A stretch of 64,000 nucleotides of DNA, taken from positions 4,030,001 to 4,094,000 of the forward strand of contig NZ_CP050831.1 of the NCBI RefSeq assembly GCF_012113595.1, in the 5' to 3' direction. The stretch is from Bacteroides faecium (GTDB lineage Bacteria; Bacteroidota; Bacteroidia; Bacteroidales; Bacteroidaceae). The stretch's first letter is position 1. Every line of letters starts with the position of its first letter. The notes under the pieces are model-generated. The model made no database searches, was not told the DNA's origin, and saw only the letters and a list, made by a program, of their open reading frames with translations. The position numbers and the translations under genes are program-made. Positions 8,741 through 17,393 of the stretch are shown here, piece by piece.

Positions 8741-8992
8741 ATGACAACAATGGAATTGAAAAGCCTGAAAATGGACTTGGTGGAAGAACTCCTGAGTTTG
8801 AATGATAAAGAAATGCTCAATCGGGTAAAGAACTATTTGAAACGACTTAAAAAGATGGAAGCTGAAAAAGAAGAGGAAATCACTAAAGAAGAAATTCTAG
8901 CAGGGATTGATGCCGGACTGAAAGAAGTAAAACTTTCAATGGAAGGTAAATTGGATATAAAGACTGCAAGGGAGTTTATCGATGAATTATGA
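8741..8992 (+). CDS. Antitoxin of a RelE/ParE-type toxin-antitoxin pair
   Basis: The 83-aa, strongly charged protein is almost wholly helical: MELKSLKMDLVEELLSLNDK, then a lysine/glutamate-rich coiled segment (about 32-45), then a C-terminal toxin-wrapping tail (LDIKTAREFIDEL). Small helical proteins of this kind, directly ahead of a RelE-like gene, are type II antitoxins that bind the toxin and usually repress the operon. Its last 11 bp overlap the toxin gene, indicating translational coupling. I see no classic N-terminal DNA-binding fold, so autoregulation is a family expectation, not seen. Confidence 0.78.
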   Translation: MTTMELKSLKMDLVEELLSLNDKEMLNRVKNYLKRLKKMEAEKEEEITKEEILAGIDAGLKEVKLSMEGKLDIKTAREFIDEL

Positions 8993-9323
8993 AATTATAG
9001 TTAAGCCGACATTTCAGCGAGAAGCTAAGAAGTTGGCGAAGCATTATTCCTCTTTTAAAGAGGATTTTACCTCATTAATAGATGAACTGGAACAGAATCC
9101 TCAACTTGGGACGGACTTGGGGCATGGCTTGCGTAAGGTTCGAATGAAAATAACTTCAAAAGGTAAGGGTAAAAGTGGAGGAGCGAGAGTTATTACTTTT
9201 ACTTTAGTTGTTTCCCAACAGGATGCAGTTTTAAATCTTCTCTATATTTATGATAAAGCAGATAGGGCTTCTATATCCGAAAAGGAAATTGAGCAGCTTT
9301 TGAAACAGAATGGACTGAAATAG
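8982..9323 (+). CDS. RelE/ParE-family toxin
   Basis: The 113-aa protein has the compact RelE/ParE layout: N-terminal strand (YEIIVKPTFQREAKKLAKHY), two helices, then a basic sheet (GLRKVRMKITSKGKGKSGGA) with RVITFTLV and LLYIYDKAD strands. RelE toxins cut mRNA at the ribosome and ParE toxins poison gyrase; the Lys/Arg-rich middle is more RelE/HigB-like. It overlaps the antitoxin gene by 11 bp. The LuxR regulator gene ends 8 bp downstream on the other strand. Confidence 0.8.
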   Translation: MNYEIIVKPTFQREAKKLAKHYSSFKEDFTSLIDELEQNPQLGTDLGHGLRKVRMKITSKGKGKSGGARVITFTLVVSQQDAVLNLLYIYDKADRASISEKEIEQLLKQNGLK

Positions 9324-9330
9324 ATTACTC

Positions 9331-9990
9331 TCAGATATAGTATTCCGCCAAATCCACAATCCCCGCCCGCATCGCATATTTGGTAGCTTCATGCACATTA
9401 TTCACCCCCAACTTACGAAAGATATTCTTGCGATGGCTATTAATCGTGTGGAAACTAAGATTCTTCTCTGCCGCAATCTCCTTGGTTGTTTTTCCTAACG
9501 CAATTTCTTTTAGGATATTCTTTTCCGTTTGCGTCAGCAAATGGTCGTCTACCACTGGTGCAGCTATCGGAGAAGCATTACCAGAAAGCAGTAGATTGCT
9601 GACATGATTACAGATATATCGCTGTTTGCGGGTAGCGCATTGGATGGAAGTTATTATTTCTTCCTTGGAGTTATCTTTCATCACTACCCCGAAAGCCATG
9701 CTGCTGAATAGTATTTGCCGAAGAAAGCCAAGACTAAGCTCGTCAGAGAATAGAATCCAGTCGGCTTCTTTGAATCGCTCTTGCAGGACGATAAGTTCAT
9801 CCGCTCCGGCAAAGTCGAACAGTGTATAATCCAGAACAATCACCGCTTGCGGATACAATCGTAGTTGCTGAATCAGCTCTGCCTTATTGTCAGCTTCAAG
9901 AAGAGCGGATACATCTTTTTGCTTGCTTAGCAGAAACATCATTCCTGCCTTGCTGATATCCTGATTGTCTGCGATGATGAATTCTCTCAT
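9331..9990 (-). CDS. LuxR-family response regulator
   Basis: The 219-aa protein has a receiver-like domain (about 1-120) and a C-terminal LuxR/NarL helix-turn-helix (about 152-212; LTQTEKNILKEIALGKTTKE, then HTINSHRKNIF). Asp8, the likely phospho-acceptor Asp54 (VLDYTLF) and Lys105 (VVMKD) are kept, although the acidic pocket is AD-N rather than DD. No histidine kinase is adjacent, so it is an orphan regulator here. Its -7 box TACATTTG (10031-10024, minus) lies inside the terminator hairpin of the upstream gene. Confidence 0.88.
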   Translation of the reverse strand: MREFIIADNQDISKAGMMFLLSKQKDVSALLEADNKAELIQQLRLYPQAVIVLDYTLFDFAGADELIVLQERFKEADWILFSDELSLGFLRQILFSSMAFGVVMKDNSKEEIITSIQCATRKQRYICNHVSNLLLSGNASPIAAPVVDDHLLTQTEKNILKEIALGKTTKEIAAEKNLSFHTINSHRKNIFRKLGVNNVHEATKYAMRAGIVDLAEYYI

Positions 9991-10013
9991 AATTTAAGAA
10001 CGGATAAATAAAA

Positions 10014-10059
10014 AACTCCGCTACAAATGTACGCATTTTGCGCGATTTGCAGCGGAGTT
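10014..10059 (-). terminator. Terminator of the DUF4251 gene, overlapping the LuxR-gene promoter
   Basis: Arms 10014-10028 and 10045-10059 pair over 15 bp with one mismatch. Read on the minus strand, the stem is followed by TTTTTT, as in an intrinsic terminator. The perfect -7 element TACATTTG for the next gene lies in the same hairpin. Confidence 0.8.
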
Positions 10060-10082
10060 GTGATAAGATTCTTGTAACCCGA

Positions 10083-10673
10083 TTACCAGGAACGTCCTTT
10101 GAAGATGTTTGACTGGTCGAGCGGAACGATATTTCCGTTCAGTGTCAGGTTATTGTTGCTGAAGTTAGGGCTGATTGTAACTGAAGCATTGTTATCTCCA
10201 CTGCTCATGGTGATAAATACCTGGGCGGAGATGCCGATACCCTGAACGCTGAAAGAGCAGTTCACATTCCCTTTCTTGTCGACATTCATCTTCATATCTG
10301 AAGAATTACCATCTACTGTAACACCACCGATACCGTTAGGGCCGGGATAAGGAGTGTTGAAAGCAGTCTGTACGGTAGCTCTGTTACCATTCATCAGAAC
10401 GAAGTTGGTGTTTGAAGTCACAAACGCACTCATACCATTACGGAAGATTACCTGATTGGCTTCCAATACAAATTGCTTGTTCTTCAAAGCCTGTACAGCT
10501 TGCTGATAGGCTGCCATGTCCTGCACCTGTTCTTCGGCGCGGAGTTTTGCTCTTTCCGCATCTCTTTGAGCTTTTCTGTCTGCGCGGCGTACTGCTGCGT
10601 TACTTTCCTGTGCATACATCATCGTGCTTGCACTCACTAATACTAATGCTAATAATGCAATAAACTTTTTCAT
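10083..10673 (-). CDS. Secreted DUF4251 protein
   Basis: The 196-aa protein begins with a signal peptide (MKKFIALLALVLVSASTMMY, cleaved after AQ), then a basic, Ala-rich helix (AVRRADRKAQRDAERAKLRA) and a beta-rich DUF4251 domain (FVLEANQVIFRNG to IVPLDQSNIFKGRSW). DUF4251 proteins are common in Bacteroidales and have no assigned function; they are exported to the periplasm. The start at 10673 is chosen over 10784 because the signal peptide begins there and the longer form would overlap nhaC. Confidence 0.8.
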   Translation of the reverse strand: MKKFIALLALVLVSASTMMYAQESNAAVRRADRKAQRDAERAKLRAEEQVQDMAAYQQAVQALKNKQFVLEANQVIFRNGMSAFVTSNTNFVLMNGNRATVQTAFNTPYPGPNGIGGVTVDGNSSDMKMNVDKKGNVNCSFSVQGIGISAQVFITMSSGDNNASVTISPNFSNNNLTLNGNIVPLDQSNIFKGRSW

Positions 10674-10740
10674 AACTTTTTTTTGTTTAGGTTTAATACG
10701 TTGTCCGTTTATTGCAAAAACAAAGTCTATGCCAGATTGT

Positions 10741-12168
10741 TCATGAGCGCCTTGCAATTTTATATCCGATAGCTGCGACGGCAATACTCATTAAAGGGCT
10801 GATAATGTTGAAAAAACAATAGGGGAGGTACACAAGCGTCGGCACACTCAGGATTGTAGCCTGAGTCATTCCGCAGGTATTCCATGGAATCAGCACGGAT
10901 GTAACGGTTACTGAATCTTCCGTAGTCCGGCTCAGCAAGCAGCTTTCGTAACCTTTTTTAGCATAAATGTCGCGGAACATATTACCGGTGAGAATGATGC
11001 TGATATATTGGTCGGCAGTTGCCAGATTGAGAAAAAGACCGGAACAAACCGTTGCAGTAACCACACTGACTGTCTTCTTCATGAAGCGGACAAAGATGGA
11101 AGTGATACTTCCCAGCATGCCACTGGCTGTCATCGCCCCACCAAAACACATCGCACATAAAATCAACCAAACGGTATTCATCATCCCCGACATACCGCGC
11201 GTGGCAATTAAATCTGTCAGAACGGCATTGTCAGAATGCAAATTAGTCGCTCCATAGACAGTCATCATCAGACCTTTAAACAGAGAATCGGCACCGGAAG
11301 TCATCATCCCTGAAATCTCCCGCAACAAATCCGGCTGAAAAATTAAAGCAAAAATACCAGCCAACAGTGTAGACAGAAACAAGGTAATAATGGAAGGAAC
11401 TTTCCGGGCAATCAATATTCCCGTTGCCACAGGGACTATCAATAGCCAAGGTGTGATATGAAACTTCGCATTTAGTGCGGCTGCCACTTCCGTGATATGC
11501 TGCGTATTGCTCGCGTCGTGCGAGAATCCCGCCACGGTGAAAATAATCAGCGTGATAATGAGGGAAGGAACGGTCGTTATCATCATATAGCGGATATGCC
11601 TGAATAGGGGAGTATCCGTTACGGAAGCAGCTAATATGGTCGTTTCCGATAGAGGTGAAACCTTATCTCCAAAATAAGCACCGGAGATGATGGCTCCCGC
11701 AATCCATCCATCCTCAAATCCTTGTGCCCTGCCGATACCCATCAATGCGATACCGATGGTAGCAATTGTCGTCCACGAACTACCGGTCATGACGGAGATG
11801 AGAACACAAATGATGCAGGTAGATGCGAGGAAGAAACTGGGATGAATGATTTGCATTCCATAATAAATCAGGGTAGGTACTATGCCGCTAATCATCCATA
11901 CACCGCTTAGTGCACCGATAATGAGCAGAATAATGATAGCTGTTGTCACTCCGGCCACATTGTTGGTAATTGCTATCTCGTAATCTTTCCACGGAATTTT
12001 GTAAAAAGCCATACCGATAAGGATGCACACAGCGGTAGTGCTAAGCAATGATACTTGGCTTCCACCACTTAGAGCATCACTGCCGAAAGTGTGAATAGTG
12101 GCCACTAACATTAATATGAGTACGATAATCGGTATCAGCGATACAATAGGGGAAGGAGCTTTTTTCAT
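10741..12168 (-). CDS. nhaC: NhaC-family Na+/H+ antiporter
   Basis: The 475-aa integral membrane protein has about eleven or twelve hydrophobic segments. Features of the NhaC family include TGSSWTTIATIGIALMGIGR, the loop SGAYFGDKVSPLSETTILAA and the late SVLIPWNTCGMTQ motif. NhaC exchanges internal Na+ for external H+ at the inner membrane, supporting pH and sodium homeostasis. The gene is followed on the same strand by DUF4251 and preceded by a VIT1-like gene 64 bp upstream. Confidence 0.9.
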   Translation of the reverse strand: MKKAPSPIVSLIPIIVLILMLVATIHTFGSDALSGGSQVSLLSTTAVCILIGMAFYKIPWKDYEIAITNNVAGVTTAIIILLIIGALSGVWMISGIVPTLIYYGMQIIHPSFFLASTCIICVLISVMTGSSWTTIATIGIALMGIGRAQGFEDGWIAGAIISGAYFGDKVSPLSETTILAASVTDTPLFRHIRYMMITTVPSLIITLIIFTVAGFSHDASNTQHITEVAAALNAKFHITPWLLIVPVATGILIARKVPSIITLFLSTLLAGIFALIFQPDLLREISGMMTSGADSLFKGLMMTVYGATNLHSDNAVLTDLIATRGMSGMMNTVWLILCAMCFGGAMTASGMLGSITSIFVRFMKKTVSVVTATVCSGLFLNLATADQYISIILTGNMFRDIYAKKGYESCLLSRTTEDSVTVTSVLIPWNTCGMTQATILSVPTLVYLPYCFFNIISPLMSIAVAAIGYKIARRS

Positions 12169-12232
12169 ATTAAGTTCTCCGGTACTTTCTTCTTTATTAA
12201 GACATTATTAATTAGTAAGACATTATCAATTA

Positions 12233-13105
12233 TCAAGCATCAATGCCGGTAAACGTTTTCAAGGCGTAGCCAATCAGGAAGCTGATGCCTGCTACACTGA
12301 AACTAAGTACGGCCATTTCGGTAAACCGCTTTCGGAAACTTTCTCCGCGGGCTACCGAGTAATAGTAATTGAAAAGCGCTATAATGACAAGTGCCATGCT
12401 TAGCATCACTGCCAGGGCTATGATTACATTACTGATAAGTATAAACGGAGCGACTAATGACACAACTGTAATCAGATAGGCAATACCTGTGTAAACGGCT
12501 GCTTTTACAGGATGTTTCTTATCGTCCCCTTCCGACTTGGTCGAAAGATACTCGGATGAAGCCATGGATAATGCAGCGGCAATTCCTGTGATACTACCGG
12601 TAAGTGCGATTAGCTTACTATCGTTCAAAGCCAGTGTGAATCCTGCCAGTGCACCGGTAAACTCCACTAATGCGTCATTCAATCCCAACACGACGGAACC
12701 CATATATTCCAGCCGTTCTTCATTGATAAGTGCAATCAACTTCTGCTCGTGCACCTCTTCGTCCTGGGCAAGACGTTGCAAATCGGGAATATTCGCGTAT
12801 TTGTCATAATTGCTGTGGGCATTTTCCTCGCTTGACTCCATCAGTTTGATAGCGAAAGTAAGCCCTAGCGTGCGTGCCAAAAGATAGAAGCGGGCAATAC
12901 GTTTATAATCAGGAGCAACATCTTTTCCTGTATATTTTTTGAGAATGTTATAATGTGACTTTTCTTCCGCGGCAATCAGTTTGAGCGTCCTGCTGTTGTT
13001 TGTGTCTTTTTCTATCAGCGCAAGCCGCTCGTATAGAATACTTTCGGTAATTTCATTCCGTTGAAAACGAATGAAGTTATTAATGTCTTGTTGAACCAAA
13101 TTCAT
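12233..13105 (-). CDS. VIT1/CCC1-family transporter with N-terminal ferritin-like domain
   Basis: The 290-aa protein joins a four-helix ferritin/rubrerythrin-like domain (about 1-140; IRFQRNEITESILYERLALI, LIAAEEKSHYNILKKY, AQDEEVHEQKLIALI) to a VIT1/CCC1 membrane domain (about 145-290) with five helices and the NDALVEFTGALAG and SMASSEYLSTKSE signatures. Members move Fe2+ or Mn2+ out of the cytoplasm, with the ferritin-like part binding metal. I start at the ATG at 13105; a TTG at 13129 would lie on the perfect -7 box TATCTTTG (13134-13127, minus). Confidence 0.88.
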   Translation of the reverse strand: MNLVQQDINNFIRFQRNEITESILYERLALIEKDTNNSRTLKLIAAEEKSHYNILKKYTGKDVAPDYKRIARFYLLARTLGLTFAIKLMESSEENAHSNYDKYANIPDLQRLAQDEEVHEQKLIALINEERLEYMGSVVLGLNDALVEFTGALAGFTLALNDSKLIALTGSITGIAAALSMASSEYLSTKSEGDDKKHPVKAAVYTGIAYLITVVSLVAPFILISNVIIALAVMLSMALVIIALFNYYYSVARGESFRKRFTEMAVLSFSVAGISFLIGYALKTFTGIDA

Positions 13106-13227
13106 TCCTATTATTATTTTAGTCTGCAAAGATAGTACAAAATGGTCGAAATCTTTTGCATTGCGGGATAGAGCAATAAAAATTATTATAAGTTTATATT
13201 TTCTTGGAATATAGGCAGATGTGAGGG

Positions 13228-13662
13228 TTAGTCAAGAATTGCCTTACGCTTTATCCACCAATAGCGGATGAAAAGTATTCCGGTGAGAATCAGTGCTATG
13301 GACAGTCCTGTGTAAAATACAGAAATGAAACTGTCCGGCAACAGATGGAAACTTCGGATGGTGATTCCCAAAGAAATCATGAATATCATCACTATCCAGC
13401 TTTTCACATCGAAGAAAGAGAAAGGACAGTTGCGGGTTTCTTTCTTTTCTTCAATCCGGCGGGTATGTTTATAATAAAGTCTTCTGAAAATCAAGACAAA
13501 GAATAATAAGAAAACAACAGTTGCTTCTCCAATTTTGAACATCCACTCTTGAGAGCTGTTCAGCCAAGTCACAATTCCTATTCGTAAGATGTTGGCACCG
13601 GCGATAATCCAAACTGTGCCGGCTGTGATTAGTAAGATTTGCTTGTTAACTCCGTATTTCAT
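13228..13662 (-). CDS. Small membrane protein of unknown function
   Basis: The 144-aa product has four predicted membrane helices (about 8-28, 42-60, 85-103, 112-133) with a basic cytoplasmic loop (YYKHTRRIEEKKET) between the second and third. I recognise no family motif. It lies between the VIT1-like and MFS genes on the same strand, with gaps of 122 and 46 bp. Confidence 0.65.
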   Translation of the reverse strand: MKYGVNKQILLITAGTVWIIAGANILRIGIVTWLNSSQEWMFKIGEATVVFLLFFVLIFRRLYYKHTRRIEEKKETRNCPFSFFDVKSWIVMIFMISLGITIRSFHLLPDSFISVFYTGLSIALILTGILFIRYWWIKRKAILD

Positions 13663-13708
13663 TGGCTTTAGTTTTGTAATAAACGGTTTGACCGTTCATT
13701 TTGTTGAC

Positions 13709-14884
13709 TCATTTCTTGTAGAAAAGCGTAATTAATAAAGAAATCACGGTTAAAATGACTCCGACACCAATAACACCGTGCCAACCATACAGATGCCAGA
13801 AGCTGCCGGCAAGGAATGTCCCCATAGAACCACCTATAAAGTAAGTTGTCATAAAGACGGTGTTGATACGGTTCGAAGCGCGGGGAGAAAGCTCGAAGAT
13901 ACTCGTCTGATTACTAAGCTGGATGCACTGCATACCTATATCAATAATGATAATGCCGGCAATAATACCTATATATGTACTTTCTCCCACATAAAGCAGC
14001 AACCAGGCGAAAAGAATCAATCCGCAGCCGATAAAGTTGAAGCGGCGTACACCTACCTGCTTTACGTATCTTCCTACAAAAGATGCCGTCAACGCACCGG
14101 CTACTCCACAAAGTCCCAGCAGTCCGATAACGTCACTGTTGGCGAAGAATGGAGCTTGCCCCATCTTGAAAGCCAGGCAAGACCACATGGCTAGAAGCGA
14201 ACCGAAGTTCAGCGCTGCCCGGATGGAATAAATGCGTAGTTGCGGAAACTCTTTTACCAAAGCTACCAGGGATTTCATCAGGTCGCTGTATTTCCCTTTA
14301 AAGTTAGTCTGAATATCAGGAAGGACTTTCAATACAATAATCGCGCAGACCAACATCATGCCTGCGGCGATATAGTACATTTCACGCCAACCGAACAGCT
14401 CGCCGACAAATCCGCTGACGACGCGTGAAGCCAGTATGCCGGTCAGCAGTCCTGAAAGTACGATTCCTACGTTCCTGCCTTTATGTTCGGGACGTGAGAA
14501 TTGGGCGGCTATGGGAATGAATATCTGCGGAATCATGGAACAGGCTCCCGTAAGGAATGAGGCAACAAGTATCAGGTGGATGTTATGCGTCAAGGCAATA
14601 GTCAGCAGGGAGAATATCAGGACGGTAAAGTTGGCGAGAATGATTTTCTTCCGTTGGCACAAATCACCTAAGGGAGTGATAAACAACAGTCCGGCTGCAT
14701 AGCCAATCTGTGTGACCATGGCAATCAGGTTGGTTCGGAACTCTGATATACCGAGTTCATGGCGTATCATATTCAGAAGAGGTTGGACATAATAGATATT
14801 GGCTACCGAGATACCCGCCACGATAGCAAGTGTCCAGAGGATAGACGCCGGTAGTCCCCCGTTTTCTTTTAATGGCTGTTTCAT
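13709..14884 (-). CDS. MFS transporter, drug-efflux type
   Basis: The 391-aa protein has twelve hydrophobic segments and the MFS loop-2/3 signature GDLCQRKKII after the second helix. A PQIFIPIAAQF segment and a second half starting near residue 200 (LRIYSIRAALNFG) complete the two-bundle fold. It resembles the AraJ/YgaY-type efflux carriers; the substrate is unknown. The only ATG start, 14884, lies just 5 bp after a perfect -7 box, so the transcript may be leaderless; an upstream TTG at 14917 is less likely. Confidence 0.85.
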   Translation of the reverse strand: MKQPLKENGGLPASILWTLAIVAGISVANIYYVQPLLNMIRHELGISEFRTNLIAMVTQIGYAAGLLFITPLGDLCQRKKIILANFTVLIFSLLTIALTHNIHLILVASFLTGACSMIPQIFIPIAAQFSRPEHKGRNVGIVLSGLLTGILASRVVSGFVGELFGWREMYYIAAGMMLVCAIIVLKVLPDIQTNFKGKYSDLMKSLVALVKEFPQLRIYSIRAALNFGSLLAMWSCLAFKMGQAPFFANSDVIGLLGLCGVAGALTASFVGRYVKQVGVRRFNFIGCGLILFAWLLLYVGESTYIGIIAGIIIIDIGMQCIQLSNQTSIFELSPRASNRINTVFMTTYFIGGSMGTFLAGSFWHLYGWHGVIGVGVILTVISLLITLFYKK

Positions 14885-14888
14885 GCCG

Positions 14889-14917
14889 CAAAGATAGTAA
14901 AATTGATGCTCACTCAA
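14889..14917 (-). promoter_or_regulatory. Promoter abutting the MFS start codon
   Basis: Read on the minus strand, TTGA (near 14917) and TATCTTTG (14896-14889) lie 17 bp apart. The -33 half overlaps the end of pbpC. The expected transcription start falls at or next to the ATG at 14884. Confidence 0.5.
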
Positions 14918-17276
14918 TGAAGAAAGTAGTGGAAACTGTATTGCCTTCCCCGTCTACTGCTGTCAAAGAATGTTTTCCGGGAGCGGGTTGCAGGGAAATC
15001 TTGTGGAAATCCTGCGTTTGCGTCAGATAGGTGTCATCGAGATGCCAGAATAAGGTGGCATTGGGGTCGTTGTGTGCCAATTCGACGGTCATGAATCCTT
15101 TGCTGCCGTCCAGTTGTTTCGGCAATTTGATGTGCGCATTTATCGGGGGATAGATGAATTGCATAGGCTGGAAAGTGTCTTCCCCGCAACCTGCTTTGAA
15201 AGGGGGGAGGGGGCTGTATTCGGGATGGTGTTGCTTATAATACCATTCCCATACGGGGGGAAGGGTAAACCATGACTTTTGAAGGGTAGGTTCTGTGTTG
15301 GCACAGTTCTCATAGACACGGTGCTTTTCGTCGGCGGATAATGTGATTAGATGATGGTAGGGGCAAGCGTCCGTGCGCAGTCCGGCAGGAAGAATAAGGA
15401 TTGTGTCCGTTTCTTCGCAGAATCTACCTTTCAAATGCCCTGACTGGCGGCATACTTCTGCATCCACAAAAACACCGGTCGGGCGTTCAAACCAGGATGA
15501 AGCAGGAAGATAATTGAATATATCAAATAATACGGGGCCTGCCGTTTGCGCACCGACCAGTCCCGGCTTTCCTTCACCGGTTGCATTTCCTACCCATACC
15601 CCGACTGCATAGCGAGGGGTGACCCCGACTGCCCAGGCATCCCGGAATCCATAACTGGTTCCTGTCTTCCAGGCAATGGTTTGCATGGACGGGATAGATT
15701 TCCAGTCGATTTCTTCGGGACGATTGACTTCTTTCAGGGCATCGAATGTTTGCCACACAGCGCCTTTGTCCCAAATGAAATTCTTCTGAGTACCTTTCTG
15801 AATAGTTTCGTTTTCTTCTTCTTTCTCTTCTCCTTTCGCCATTATCATCACAGATTCTTTCTTTTCAGAGAGCTTTGAATCCGGGTGAGGAATGAGGCTC
15901 TGTCCCATTTGGGCATAGGCATTCGTCACATTCCATAAGGTCGCTTCCGCTCCCCCTAAAATTAAAGATAATCCATAATGAGACGAAGACCGGGTGATTG
16001 TCTTGAATCCGGTCTGTTGCAGGAAATTATGAAACTTAGGTACTCCATATTTTTGCAGCATCGTCACGGCGGGAATATTCAATGAACGGGCAAGCGCTTC
16101 CGAAGCCGGGACAGCTCCTTCATATTGCATGCTGAAATTCTGAGGAGTAAAGCCGTTTATATTAATAGGTATATCCGGCAATAACATATCGGGCAATAAA
16201 GAACCTTCCTGCAACATGGCATAATATAGAAAAGGTTTTAAAATACTGCCTGTACTCCTGGGAGCTTGAATCACGTCAACTTGATTGCCACCCTGCTTTC
16301 GGTCGAAATGTACATTCCCACAATAAGCTATCACCTGATTGGCGGGTATATCAATCACTAGAACAGCCAAATTACGAATATCACTCCGGTTGAACTCATT
16401 GCTCCAACGTTCTGCTAACTCCTCTATGTGAGTCTGCATTCCCCGGTCGATGGTAGAACGGGTATATTGTCCGTTTCTCTCCTTATAAAAACGGCTGACC
16501 AAATGGGGAGCTATCTGCGGAAGAGGATGCGGCTCGTCGGGAAGCGGTTCGGTAATAGCCAGTTCATAGGTCGATGAATCTATGATTTTCTTTTCCAGGA
16601 GTTGTTTCAATAATCGGTTTCGTTTGGAAAGCAGCATCTTCCGTCCTTTGGATAGATGAATCATAGCGGGAGCATTGGGAAGTACGGCAAGCATGGCAGA
16701 TTCCGCCCATGACAGGTCTTCCGCCGAATGCCCGAAATACCGCCAGGCTGCTGCATCCAGTCCTACTACATTGCCGCCGAAAGGTGCATGAGATACATAC
16801 ATGGATAAGATTTCTTCTTTGGAAGCCCGGAATTCGAGCCGGGTAGCCCAAATCATTTCGATAACTTTCTCTCCGAAAGTCCTCGATTCATTCCGGGCAA
16901 GACGGATGGTTTGCATAGTCAGTGTACTTCCACCACTGATAATACGTTTGTGCTTGGTGTTCTGATAGATAGCTCTTCCGACAGACAACGGATTGACACC
17001 CCAATGGTGATAGAAATGCTTGTCTTCAAATGTTATGAGACATTGTTTGATTTTCTCCGGTGTTGTCTCGCGTGGGGGAAACCGCCACTGCCCGTCGGAA
17101 GCAATGCGTGCTCCCAGCAATTCATCGTTACGGTCGGTGACGACAGTAGAATAGGGGACATGAAACAGTTGCCGGGGAAGACAAAATATATATCCAATCA
17201 GCAGGAAAGTAAGGATGCCAAGCATTACTTTCCTGAATACAGATAATCGTTTGAAGAATTTATAGATAGAAATCAT
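14910..17276 (-). CDS. pbpC: Penicillin-binding protein 1C (glycosyltransferase/transpeptidase)
   Basis: The 788-aa bifunctional enzyme has one N-terminal membrane anchor (about 14-32), a GT51 transglycosylase domain (ITFEDKHFYHHWG with the catalytic Glu, and GGSTLTMQTIRLAR), a transpeptidase domain (SxxK in STGSILKPF, the SLN triad in RSLNIPAV, KTG in WKTGTSYGFRDAW) and a C-terminal PBP1C beta-sandwich. It polymerises and crosslinks peptidoglycan at the periplasmic face. The upstream gene is its usual partner, a bacterial alpha-2-macroglobulin, which is thought to protect the envelope and work with PbpC in wall repair. Confidence 0.95.
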   Translation of the reverse strand: MISIYKFFKRLSVFRKVMLGILTFLLIGYIFCLPRQLFHVPYSTVVTDRNDELLGARIASDGQWRFPPRETTPEKIKQCLITFEDKHFYHHWGVNPLSVGRAIYQNTKHKRIISGGSTLTMQTIRLARNESRTFGEKVIEMIWATRLEFRASKEEILSMYVSHAPFGGNVVGLDAAAWRYFGHSAEDLSWAESAMLAVLPNAPAMIHLSKGRKMLLSKRNRLLKQLLEKKIIDSSTYELAITEPLPDEPHPLPQIAPHLVSRFYKERNGQYTRSTIDRGMQTHIEELAERWSNEFNRSDIRNLAVLVIDIPANQVIAYCGNVHFDRKQGGNQVDVIQAPRSTGSILKPFLYYAMLQEGSLLPDMLLPDIPININGFTPQNFSMQYEGAVPASEALARSLNIPAVTMLQKYGVPKFHNFLQQTGFKTITRSSSHYGLSLILGGAEATLWNVTNAYAQMGQSLIPHPDSKLSEKKESVMIMAKGEEKEEENETIQKGTQKNFIWDKGAVWQTFDALKEVNRPEEIDWKSIPSMQTIAWKTGTSYGFRDAWAVGVTPRYAVGVWVGNATGEGKPGLVGAQTAGPVLFDIFNYLPASSWFERPTGVFVDAEVCRQSGHLKGRFCEETDTILILPAGLRTDACPYHHLITLSADEKHRVYENCANTEPTLQKSWFTLPPVWEWYYKQHHPEYSPLPPFKAGCGEDTFQPMQFIYPPINAHIKLPKQLDGSKGFMTVELAHNDPNATLFWHLDDTYLTQTQDFHKISLQPAPGKHSLTAVDGEGNTVSTTFFIE

Positions 17277-17317
17277 TGAGTGGCAAAAGTTAGGATATAT
17301 ATTTATGACGAATGATT

Positions 17318-17388
17318 AGGCACGGATTACACGGATTTCACGGTTCTACTCGTTAACTAGAACCGTGAAATCCGTGTAATCCGTGCCT
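17318..17388. repeat. Perfect 31-bp hairpin built of 9-bp units between the A2M gene and pbpC
   Basis: Arms 17318-17348 and 17358-17388 are perfectly complementary over 31 bp with a 9-nt loop. Each arm contains tandem 9-mers of the form CACGGATTW (cacggatta, cacggattt, cacggttct). The element fills most of the 117-bp gap between the two partner genes. It could be a REP-like mobile repeat, an mRNA-stabilising stem or an attenuator; there is no T run. Confidence 0.85.
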
Positions 17389-17393
17389 GAAAT

